Shown here one piece after another: positions 1-6,153 of a stretch of 10,821 nt of DNA. The DNA is taken from positions 1 to 10,821 of the forward strand of contig CALKWG010000194.1 in NCBI GenBank assembly GCA_938004315.1, written 5' to 3'. The DNA comes from an uncultured Spirochaetaceae bacterium. GTDB lineage: Bacteria; Spirochaetota; Spirochaetia; Treponematales; UBA12059. The stretch's first letter is position 1; each line of letters starts with the position of its first letter. The notes beneath the pieces were generated by a model, which saw nothing but the letters and a program-made list of their open reading frames with translations, searched no databases and was not told the origin of the DNA. The position numbers and the translations under genes were made by a program.

Positions 1-57
1 ATGATACGCCGACCACCAAGATCTACACTCTTTCCCTACACGACGCTCTTCCGAGCT
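1..57 (+). other. Illumina P5-side adapter (artefact)
   Basis: This stretch matches the Illumina P5/TruSeq read-1 adapter from its second base to its last base, with three mismatches, at positions 9, 18 and 55. It is not genomic. Genomic sequence begins at about position 58, inside the E2 gene, so the first gene is cut by the end of the molecule or contig and not by a biological event. The adapter identity is from memory of the published oligonucleotide. Confidence 0.97.
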
Positions 58-58
58 A

Positions 59-784
59 GTCGCCGGTGCGCCGGCGGCCTCCAAGGCCCCCGCGGCTCGC
101 GGCCTCCGCTCGGACCGCGTGCCGGTCTCCAAGATGCGCTCGATCATCGCCTCTCGCCTGGGACAAAGTTATAACCAAGCGCCCCATTACTTCGTGCGCA
201 TGGCCGTGGACATGGAGCGCCTCCTAGAGCTCAGGAAGGCGGCGAACGCCGGCCGCGATCGTCCCCTGTCGCTCAACGCCTTCGTCATGAAGCTCGCGGC
301 CCTAGCCTTGGAGCGCCACCCGATCGTGAACGCGGGCTGGGAAGGCGACGCCATACGCTACTTCGGCCAGGCCGACATAAGCTTAGCCGTCGCGCTCGAC
401 GCCGGGCTCATCACCCCGGTGGTGCGGGCCTGCGAGCGCCTCGGCGTCGAGGCCATAGACGAGAGCCTGTCGGGCTTGATAAGCCGCGCGCGGGCCGGCC
501 AGCTTACGCCCGAGGAATACACCGGCGCGAGCTTCACGATCTCCAACCTCGGCTCCTTCGGGGTCGAGGAGTTCACGGCCATCATCAATCCGCCTGGCTC
601 GGCCATACTGGCCTTGGGCGCGGTCGCCGATGAGGTGGTGGCCCACGGCGGCCAGCCCTCGATTAGGAAGCGCATGCGCATGACCCTCTCCGCCGACCAC
701 CGCGTCATCGACGGCGCCCAGGCGGCCGCCTTCATGGCCACCCTTAAGGACTACCTCGAGGATCCGGCGAGGGCCCTGCTATGA
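59..784 (+). CDS. pdhC: Pyruvate dehydrogenase E2, dihydrolipoamide acetyltransferase catalytic domain (5'-truncated)
   Basis: This is the C-terminal part of a 2-oxoacid dehydrogenase E2, which transfers the acetyl group from lipoyl-lysine to CoA in the cytoplasmic pyruvate dehydrogenase complex. The frame is open from the adapter junction. First comes a short Ala/Pro-rich linker (59-118), then the acyltransferase domain beginning PVSKMRSIIASRL. The GTG at 119 is an internal valine, not a start. Numbered from that GTG, the active-site motif HRVIDG has His194 and Asp198, and SFTISNLGSFGVEEF and NPPGSAILALG are typical core motifs. The lipoyl and peripheral-subunit-binding domains must lie upstream and are missing because the insert ends. 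The sequence resembles pyruvate-type E2 more than the 2-oxoglutarate or branched-chain types, and the E3 neighbour agrees, but that subtype is an inference. Its stop overlaps the lpdA start (ATGA), so the two are probably translationally coupled. Confidence 0.93.
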   Translation, partial: VAGAPAASKAPAARGLRSDRVPVSKMRSIIASRLGQSYNQAPHYFVRMAVDMERLLELRKAANAGRDRPLSLNAFVMKLAALALERHPIVNAGWEGDAIRYFGQADISLAVALDAGLITPVVRACERLGVEAIDESLSGLISRARAGQLTPEEYTGASFTISNLGSFGVEEFTAIINPPGSAILALGAVADEVVAHGGQPSIRKRMRMTLSADHRVIDGAQAAAFMATLKDYLEDPARALL

Positions 785-2205
785 GCGACTACGATTTCGA
801 CCTAGCGGTTATAGGCGCGGGGCCCGGTGGCTACGTAGCCGCCATACGCGCGGCCCAGCTCGGGCTCAAGGCCTGCGTCATAGAGAAGGACAGACCGGGC
901 GGCGTGTGCCTCAACCTCGGCTGCATCCCCAGCAAGGCCCTCATACACCAGGCCGACGCCCTGCACGAGGCCGATACGCTACGCGCCTTAGGCGCGACGA
1001 TCGACCTGAGCGGCCTGGACTACGGCAAGGCCTTTAAGAAAAGCCGCTTAGCCGCCGAGCGCCTCTCCAAGGGCGTGCAGTTCCTCCTAAAGAAGAACGG
1101 CGTCGAGTACATCAAGGGAACGGCCTTTCTAAAGTCGCCGCGGGAGATCGAGCTCGACGGCGGCGCCCGCGTCGTCCGCGCCCGGGCCGTCATCGTGGCG
1201 ACCGGCTCGCGGCCGCGCGAGCTCCCGGGCATGCCCTTCGACGAGAAGAAGATACTCTCCAGCTCGGGCGCCCTTATGCTCGAACGCCTGCCGCGCCGCA
1301 TCGCCGTCCTAGGCGCGGGCGCCATAGGCATGGAGCTGGGCTACGTCTGGAACGCCTTCGGCGCGGAAGTCACGATCGTGGAGGCCATGGAGCGCATCCT
1401 GCCCCTGGAGGATGCCGAGGCCGCCGCCGTGGCCCGCAAGGCCTTCGAAGGCCGCGGCGTTCGCTTCATGACCGGCACCCTGGCCTCCGGCCTGGAGCGC
1501 TCGGGCGATAGCCTTCGGCTATCGTTGAAAGCGGCCGCCTCCGGCGCGACGCCCCCGGCCGAAACGCTGGAGGCCGACGCCGTCCTCGTGGCCGTAGGCC
1601 GCGTCCCGAATACGCAGGACCTAGGCCTCGAAGGCTTGGGCATCAAACTAGAGAAGGGCTTCATACCGACGGGCGAGTACTACGAGAGCGCGGCCGCCGG
1701 GGTCTACGCCATAGGCGACGTCGTAGCCACGCCTCTCCTAGCCCACGTGGCCAGTAAGGAGGGGGAGATCGCCGCGGAGCGCATCGCGCAAATCCTGAAG
1801 GGCGGCCATGAACCGCGCGAGCGCCGCGTGGATTTGAGCCTCGTGCCCTCGGCCGTCTATTGCGACCCCGAGATAGCCAGCTTCGGCATGCAGGAAGAGA
1901 AGGCCAAGGCATCGGGCCTGGCCTATGAAGCCTTCAGCTTCCCCTACCGCGGCATAGGCAAGGCGGTGGCTACGGAGAAGCCCGAGGGCTTCGTGAAGAT
2001 CGTCGCCGCTCCGGGCTCGGGCGAGATCCTGGGCGCGACGGCCGTGGGCGAGCGGGCTACCGACATCATCCACGAGCTCATCCTGGCCCGATCGGGCGAG
2101 CTTACCGTGGACGAGGTGGCTGACCTGATGCACGCCCACCCGACCATAGCCGAGGGCGTGATGGAGGCGGCTAGGGGCGTCCTGGGCCGAGCCGTCCACG
2201 TTTAG
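781..2205 (+). CDS. lpdA: Dihydrolipoyl dehydrogenase (E3)
   Basis: This 474-residue FAD flavoprotein reoxidises dihydrolipoamide on E2 and passes electrons to NAD+. The length is normal for the family. An N-terminal FAD-binding GAGPGG lies at residues 12-17. The redox-active disulfide is Cys43/Cys48 in GGVCLNLGCIPSK. An ATGSRP motif begins at about 140, the NAD-binding GAGAIG is at 178-183, and the second FAD motif IGDV is near 311. The dimerisation domain ends in HAHPTIAE, with the catalytic His453-Glu458 pair. All key residues are present, so the enzyme should be active. The ATG at 781 sits in an ATGA overlap with the E2 stop and has GAGGG (769-773) seven bases upstream. There is no N-terminal lipoyl domain. 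It uses many ATA isoleucine codons for such a GC-rich gene. Confidence 0.97.
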   Translation: MSDYDFDLAVIGAGPGGYVAAIRAAQLGLKACVIEKDRPGGVCLNLGCIPSKALIHQADALHEADTLRALGATIDLSGLDYGKAFKKSRLAAERLSKGVQFLLKKNGVEYIKGTAFLKSPREIELDGGARVVRARAVIVATGSRPRELPGMPFDEKKILSSSGALMLERLPRRIAVLGAGAIGMELGYVWNAFGAEVTIVEAMERILPLEDAEAAAVARKAFEGRGVRFMTGTLASGLERSGDSLRLSLKAAASGATPPAETLEADAVLVAVGRVPNTQDLGLEGLGIKLEKGFIPTGEYYESAAAGVYAIGDVVATPLLAHVASKEGEIAAERIAQILKGGHEPRERRVDLSLVPSAVYCDPEIASFGMQEEKAKASGLAYEAFSFPYRGIGKAVATEKPEGFVKIVAAPGSGEILGATAVGERATDIIHELILARSGELTVDEVADLMHAHPTIAEGVMEAARGVLGRAVHV

Positions 2206-2225
2206 GCCTTACCCGAAGTGAAATC

Positions 2226-2253
2226 GGCGCAGCCGCCGGCTCGGCGGCGCGCC
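2226..2253 (+). terminator. Strong GC hairpin after lpdA (possible terminator, no T-tract)
   Basis: GGCGC and GCCGCC (2226-2230, 2232-2237) can pair with GGCGGC and GCGCC (2243-2253) around the loop GGCTC, with a single bulged A at 2231. This gives an 11-bp, all-G/C stem 20 bases past the lpdA stop. No run of T follows, so it is not a classical intrinsic terminator. It may pause RNA polymerase or protect the 3' end of the pdhC-lpdA message. Its position between a finished operon and a new promoter fits such a role. Confidence 0.45.
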
Positions 2254-2284
2254 GCGGCGATCGCCTGGGCGCTCGCTACGATGA

Positions 2285-2313
2285 TTGCGGCGCGTTCGGC
2301 GTTACAGTACAAT
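2285..2313 (+). promoter_or_regulatory. Sigma-70-type promoter, probably giving a leaderless mRNA
   Basis: TTGCGG (2285-2290, three of six consensus bases) is followed after exactly 17 bases by TACAAT (2308-2313, five of six). Transcription would start about 7 bases after the -10 box, at or next to the ATG at 2320. No Shine-Dalgarno sequence precedes that ATG. The -10 box and spacing are good and the -35 is weak. Confidence 0.55.
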
Positions 2314-2319
2314 ATAGCC

Positions 2320-3438
2320 ATGTGGGTTCGCCGCACTCGTCACAAACCAACGCGTTTTTCCTTCGGCGTCGCTCTGCTAGCGGCCTTGGCATCTTCGTGC
2401 GCGCCTAAACCCCTGACCCTCGGCTTCATAGGCGGCCTTTCGGGGCGTAACGCTGATTTGGGCATATCTGGCAGGAACGGCGCCCTCATAGCCGTCGAGG
2501 AGGCGAACGAGAAAGGCGGCGTACGCGGCCGCCGGGTCGTCCTCGAACCCATCGACGACGCGCAGGACGAAGCCAAGGCCGTCGCCGCCTACGCGTCCTT
2601 AAGCGCCGCCGGCGCTTATGCGGTCATAGGGCCTATGACCAGCGACATGGCCTTGGCCATCGTCGCCGCGTACGATAAAGGTCCGCCGCTCGTCAGCCCC
2701 ACCGCCAGCAGCCCGATCTTGAGCGGCCTGGACGACATTTTCCTTCGCGTCAACCCGCCCAACGCCTCGGAAGCCGAATGGCTCGCGCGATACGCCCATG
2801 CCGACGGCGTTCGAAAGCCGCTCGTCATATACGATGAATCGAATAAGGCCTTCTCCGAGGGCATAGCCGCCGCCTTCTCGGCGCGCTACGCCGAGCTCTC
2901 CGGAAGGCAAGCTATGAGGATTTCCTTCGACTCCGAACGGGGCGCTAGGCACGCGGCGCTGGCCGCCGAGGCGCGCGAAACTGGCGCCGACGGGCTCGTC
3001 ATCGTGGCGAGCGCCTCTGAGGCCGCGAATCTAGCGCAGCAACTGCGCAAGGCCGGCTTCGACGGCCTCCTATACGGCACCGGCTGGGCTATGACCCAAG
3101 CCCTCCTGGACAACGGCGGCGCCTCTATAGAAGGCATGGCCTTCACCCATTACTTCGACCCCAACGGCGTCGGCGAGAGATGGTTACGGTTCCGCTCCCG
3201 CTACGAACGGCAATTCGGCCGTCCCGCCGACTTCGTGGCGGGCCTAGGCTGGCTCGCCGCGTCGGCGGCCATAGAAGCCTACCGTTCGGCCCCGCGCCTC
3301 CCGGCCAAGGAGGCTATCTTGAAGCGCGCTTCGTTCGACGGACTCCAAGGGGAGCTCATCATGGACCGCTACGGCGACGCCGAGCTTGAACGCTTTAAGA
3401 TAGTCGTGCGCGACGGCGCCTTCGTCTCAGCGCCCTGA
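2320..3438 (+). CDS. Periplasmic-binding-protein-like lipoprotein (branched-chain amino acid/Leu-binding type, Peripla_BP_6)
   Basis: This is a 372-residue type I periplasmic binding protein of the LivJ/receptor-ligand-binding class. The N-terminus is a lipoprotein signal: basic residues in MWVRRTRHKPTR, the hydrophobic stretch FGVALLAALASS, then Cys27 as the probable lipidation site. The -3 to -1 positions (ASS) fit only a relaxed lipobox. The mature part begins with LTLGFIGGLSGRNADLG, the usual first strand and ligand-loop region of the family, followed by a normal two-lobe pattern including AVIGPMTSDMALAI. An in-frame GTG at 2218 would add 34 residues before the signal peptide and place the start upstream of the promoter, so the ATG at 2320 is preferred. 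No permease or ATPase gene is adjacent. The histidine kinase gene follows after 19 bases, suggesting that this protein delivers a ligand signal instead of, or besides, feeding a transporter. The ligand cannot be read from the sequence. Confidence 0.85.
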   Translation: MWVRRTRHKPTRFSFGVALLAALASSCAPKPLTLGFIGGLSGRNADLGISGRNGALIAVEEANEKGGVRGRRVVLEPIDDAQDEAKAVAAYASLSAAGAYAVIGPMTSDMALAIVAAYDKGPPLVSPTASSPILSGLDDIFLRVNPPNASEAEWLARYAHADGVRKPLVIYDESNKAFSEGIAAAFSARYAELSGRQAMRISFDSERGARHAALAAEARETGADGLVIVASASEAANLAQQLRKAGFDGLLYGTGWAMTQALLDNGGASIEGMAFTHYFDPNGVGERWLRFRSRYERQFGRPADFVAGLGWLAASAAIEAYRSAPRLPAKEAILKRASFDGLQGELIMDRYGDAELERFKIVVRDGAFVSAP

Positions 3439-3457
3439 GGAAGCGAGGCCGCGACCA

Positions 3458-5140
3458 ATGCCGAGCCTACGACGCACGATAACCATTCTTTTCGGCTTCG
3501 TCATCAACCTGCCCTTGGCGATCCTCGGCGTCGCGATCTACTTATCGGTCTTAGCGGGCGTGAATGAGAACGTCGAGAATAAGAACGAAACCCTGGCGAA
3601 GGCGGCGGAGGAAGCGGTTCGGCAATCGCTGGCCGACGGCGCCCTGCTCCTAGCCTCCGTGACCGAGGCGAAGGCGCCCTACGGCGAGACGCCCGGCGCC
3701 GTCTTCTTGGAATCGGCGCTCGTCCGTACCGGGATCTTCGAGGCCGTCCAGATCCTCGACGCGGCCGGACGGGTCCTCCTACAGCTGCCGGGCGCCGACG
3801 AATACGCCGGCCTCGATATGTCTAGGCAACCCTACTTCACCGAAGCCCGCCGCAGCCAATCGTTCCCCTTCATCTCGTCGAGCTTCAGGTCGGCCTTCAG
3901 CGGCAACCCGACCGCGGCCATCGTCCTGCCGGCCGAAGACGGCTACGCCGTGGGCTTCATCAACTTGGAGTGGCTTTCAAGGCTCATACGCGCCATGAAT
4001 TTCGGACGCGACGGCTACGTCGCCGTGGCCGACAGGAACGGAACCCTCATCGCGCATCGCCACGAAGAGCGCGTCGCGGCGCAGGAGAATATCTCGTATC
4101 TGCCGCTCTATCCCTGGGCCCGAGACCAGAAGAGAGGCACGGCTCGCTACGAGATCCGTGGCGAGGCCAGGATTGGCTCCATCGGCTTCGTGGACGAGGC
4201 CGGTTGGATCCTCATCGTCTCGGAGCCGGTCATCGACGCCTACGCCCCGGCGCGGAAGGTCGCCCTCATCGCCGCCCTCGGCGTCTTGGCCGCGCTGGCG
4301 CTGGCGGTAACCGGCTCGACGGCCCTGGCGCGGAGCATCCTGAACGCCTTCAACGCCTTGGTAGACGACGCCGGGCGCCTCGCGACCGGCGACTACTCGT
4401 CGATACGGATGCGCTCCCCATACAGCGAGATCAACGCCCTCATCGAAAGCCTAAACGCCATGGCCGGCTCGGTCGCCGAACGCGAGCGTAGCCTCGTCGC
4501 CGCCAAGGACGAATTGGCCTCGGCCCTCGGCGTTAAGGAGACGCTCCTTAGGGAGATACATCACCGCGTTAAGAACAATATGCAGATCATGTCCAGCCTG
4601 CTCGCGCTGCAGGAAGGCAAGCTCGTGAGCGACGCCGACCGCGCCGTTTTCGAGGAAAGCCGCATACGCATCCAGAGCATGGCCATGGTCCACGAGAAGA
4701 TGTACCAGTCGGAGGGCGTGGAGCTCGTTCCGATGAGGGAGTACTTGGGCGATTTAGCCGCGGGCCTCCTCGAACTCTATCCGAACGACGACGTGGCCCT
4801 GAACGTAGAGGGCGATCAGATCGAGCTGGATCTAGTCCGGGCCGTTCCCTGCGCCTTGGCCGTCTTCGAAGCTTGCGCGAACGCCTTGAAGCACGGCATA
4901 GCCGGCAGGGGAGCCGCGCGCGTGACGATACGCCTTGAATCCGCGCGCGGCCGGGCGTCGATTTCGGTATGCGACGACGGGCCAGGCTTCCCGGCGGGCT
5001 TCGACCCGTCGAACTCGGATAGCCTAGGCTTCCAGCTGATGGGAGGCCTGGCCGAGCAACTGCGGGGCGAGCTTTCATGGTCCAACGCCGAAGGCGGCGG
5101 GGCGGTCTTATCGATACGCTTCCCGCTCCACGGCGAGTGA
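3458..5140 (+). CDS. Membrane sensor histidine kinase: Cache-like sensor, HAMP, HisKA_2, HATPase
   Basis: This 560-residue sensor kinase autophosphorylates on histidine and passes phosphate to a response regulator. A transmembrane helix at about 10-32 and a second at about 267-290 bracket a ~230-residue extracytoplasmic region. That region resembles a double-Cache domain: a long helix from about 38, MSRQPYFTEA near 121-130, and GRDGYVAVADRNGTLIAH at 183-200. A HAMP-like linker spans about 288-343. The dimerisation/phosphoacceptor segment EIHHRVKNNMQIMSSLL (366-382) is HisKA_2 type, with His369 (or His368) as acceptor. The HATPase domain has an N-box EACANALKHG (471-480), G1 DDGPGF (506-511) and G2 SLGFQLMGGLAEQLRG (522-537). 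There is no receiver domain, so the partner regulator is encoded elsewhere. The start at 3458 is the first ATG and directly precedes the TM helix. Shine-Dalgarno support is weak (GGAAGCGAGG, about 10 bases upstream). It is probably cotranscribed with the binding-protein gene. Confidence 0.93.
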   Translation: MPSLRRTITILFGFVINLPLAILGVAIYLSVLAGVNENVENKNETLAKAAEEAVRQSLADGALLLASVTEAKAPYGETPGAVFLESALVRTGIFEAVQILDAAGRVLLQLPGADEYAGLDMSRQPYFTEARRSQSFPFISSSFRSAFSGNPTAAIVLPAEDGYAVGFINLEWLSRLIRAMNFGRDGYVAVADRNGTLIAHRHEERVAAQENISYLPLYPWARDQKRGTARYEIRGEARIGSIGFVDEAGWILIVSEPVIDAYAPARKVALIAALGVLAALALAVTGSTALARSILNAFNALVDDAGRLATGDYSSIRMRSPYSEINALIESLNAMAGSVAERERSLVAAKDELASALGVKETLLREIHHRVKNNMQIMSSLLALQEGKLVSDADRAVFEESRIRIQSMAMVHEKMYQSEGVELVPMREYLGDLAAGLLELYPNDDVALNVEGDQIELDLVRAVPCALAVFEACANALKHGIAGRGAARVTIRLESARGRASISVCDDGPGFPAGFDPSNSDSLGFQLMGGLAEQLRGELSWSNAEGGGAVLSIRFPLHGE

Positions 5141-5153
5141 CGGGAGCTCGGCC

Positions 5154-5387
5154 TTAGGCCAGGTAGGCGGCGAGCGCGTCCTTAAGCCTGGCGGCCTCGT
5201 CTGGCGACAGGGTAATGCCCTTGCCCATTTTCTTGCGCTCGGGGTCCCAGGCCCTGATGTCCAACTTAGGCTCGCGGCCGTTCCAGCTCACGAGGTTGAG
5301 CTCCGTCTTCCAGCCGCCCTTGCTTTCGCCGAGCACGGCCAGGTGCCGCTCGACGCGGAATTCGATGGGGTCGCCCCGCCTATCCAT
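5154..5387 (-). CDS. YdbC/PC4-like single-stranded DNA-binding protein
   Basis: This 77-residue protein resembles bacterial YdbC, a homologue of the eukaryotic coactivator PC4 that binds single-stranded DNA as a dimer. The recognisable core is GGWKTELNLVSWNGREPK, then LDIRAWDPERKKMGKGITLSPDE. It has the curved beta-sheet residues and the near-invariant WNG.EPK.DIR.W....KMGKGI pattern of the family, followed by a C-terminal helix (AARLKDALAAYLA). Size is as expected. GGGAGG (5392-5397) stands four bases before the ATG and supports this start. Its stop is 13 bases from the stop of the convergent kinase gene, with no strong terminator between them. It lies downstream of the TM2 gene on the same strand (73-base gap) and may share its transcript. 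The physiological role of bacterial YdbC proteins is poorly defined: assisting ssDNA or transcription is an inference from the family. Confidence 0.8.
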   Translation of the reverse strand: MDRRGDPIEFRVERHLAVLGESKGGWKTELNLVSWNGREPKLDIRAWDPERKKMGKGITLSPDEAARLKDALAAYLA

Positions 5388-5460
5388 AGCGCCTCCCGGA
5401 TAAGGTACTGATCGCGGCGGGGAGCCCGATGTCGGGGGCAGCGCGCCGCTGAACGTTCAT

Positions 5461-5970
5461 TTAGAGTTCGTAGCCCTCGTCGTCCTTGGCGAACTCGGGG
5501 AACCTGAAAACCAGGACTCCGCTAGGCCGCACGCGTAGCTCGCACAGCCCCTTGGAGGCCAGCTTCTCAAGCTCCTTGGTCGCCTCTTCCTTGGTATAGT
5601 CGCTGTTCAAAGCGATCTCGCCGGCGCTGACGTTGCCGCCGTTCGCCTGAGCGATGCGCAGGGCTATCTTCTCCACGCTTTCCTTGGCCTTGGGCTCCTC
5701 GCGGCGCCTGGGCTCGTCGTAGCGCTCGCGGATGATGACGGTCTGGGAGCGGCCGTTAATGGCGTCGCGGTAGCCTGCCCTGGCGTTCGCCTCGAGGACT
5801 TGCCTCTTTAGGGTGAGGAAATCGTAGATGGAACCGAGCATCCCGAGGCCGCCGGTGAAGAGCCACAGGAAGCCGGTGGGGAATTTGCGAAGGTAGAAGC
5901 GCTGGAGCCCGAGGGCTCCGAAACCGCCTAAGGCCCAGAGCAGGTAGGCGACGGTCGTGTTGTAATACAT
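5461..5970 (-). CDS. TM2-domain membrane protein with C-terminal winged-helix-like region
   Basis: This 169-residue protein begins with a TM2 domain: helix one at about 5-22, the conserved turn GALGLQRFYLRKFPTG (18-33), helix two at about 34-48 and the closing IYDFLTL (48-54). A charged linker follows (about 75-97, rich in Arg/Glu). Residues ~98-157 look like a small winged helix: KIALRIAQANGGNVSAGEIALNSDYTKEEATKELEKLASKGLCELRV has the helix-turn-helix spacing, and GVLVFRFPEF would be the wing. TM2 proteins have no single known function. A membrane-tethered DNA- or protein-binding role is an inference. The ATG at 5970 has GGAG (5977-5980) six bases upstream and sits directly before the first helix, so the start is secure. 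An upstream in-frame start near 6058 would add residues with no membrane-protein character. Confidence 0.85.
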   Translation of the reverse strand: MYYNTTVAYLLWALGGFGALGLQRFYLRKFPTGFLWLFTGGLGMLGSIYDFLTLKRQVLEANARAGYRDAINGRSQTVIIRERYDEPRRREEPKAKESVEKIALRIAQANGGNVSAGEIALNSDYTKEEATKELEKLASKGLCELRVRPSGVLVFRFPEFAKDDEGYEL

Positions 5971-6039
5971 GGCATTCTCCGCCGATAGGTTTGATCCGCC
6001 CCCGGAGGGCGCGAACCGGGACTCGCGGTCTTGACGACG

Positions 6040-6069
6040 AATATACTACGCTTTCCATGAAAATGAAAA
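6040..6069 (-). promoter_or_regulatory. Candidate promoter for the TM2/YdbC-like genes
   Basis: Read on the minus strand, TTTTCA (6069-6064, four of six) is followed after 18 bases by TATATT (6045-6040, five of six). This lies in an AT-richer patch that stands out from the GC-rich surroundings. Transcription would begin near 6033 and give a leader of about 60 bases, containing a 5-bp hairpin (CGCCC/GGGCG, 5997-6011), before the TM2 start. Confidence 0.4.
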
Positions 6070-6087
6070 CCGCGGCGAGGCGGCCCT

Positions 6088-6117
6088 TTGACCTTTCGAC
6101 TGCTAAAATGGTATGAA
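6088..6117 (+). promoter_or_regulatory. Candidate asnS promoter
   Basis: TTGACC (6088-6093, five of six) is followed after 18 bases by TATGAA (6112-6117, four of six), which carries the extended -10 TGG immediately before it. Transcription would start near 6124, about 30 bases before the asnS ATG. TAAAAT at 6104-6109 also resembles a -10 but lies only 10 bases after this -35. Confidence 0.45.
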
Positions 6118-6141
6118 GAAAGCGTCGAATACGCTGTTCAT

Positions 6142-6147
6142 AAGGAG
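6142..6147 (+). promoter_or_regulatory. Ribosome-binding site that fixes the asnS start
   Basis: AAGGAG lies six bases before the ATG at 6154. It is the best Shine-Dalgarno sequence in the window, and it rules against the upstream in-frame TTG at 6088, which would place the start inside the promoter. Confidence 0.8.
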
Positions 6148-6153
6148 CTATCT

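Noticed and set aside
119..784. A complete 221-residue E2 starting at GTG 119.
   Set aside because: The frame is open upstream to the adapter and encodes the Ala/Pro linker typical of E2. GTG 119 is an internal valine of the catalytic domain.
2218..2319. An extended binding protein starting at GTG 2218.
   Set aside because: It would put 34 residues in front of a complete lipoprotein signal peptide and lie upstream of the promoter.
5388..5460. Small hairpins (CCCGA/TCGGG at 5425-5436; AGCG/CGCT near 5440) as a terminator or riboswitch between the TM2 and YdbC-like genes.
   Set aside because: The stems are only 4-5 bp, with no T-tract and no recognisable riboswitch motif.
6088..6153. A longer asnS starting at TTG 6088 with 22 extra residues.
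   Set aside because: The TTG is the first part of the likely -35 box, the extra residues have no resemblance to AsnRS, and the strong AAGGAG at 6142-6147 points to ATG 6154.
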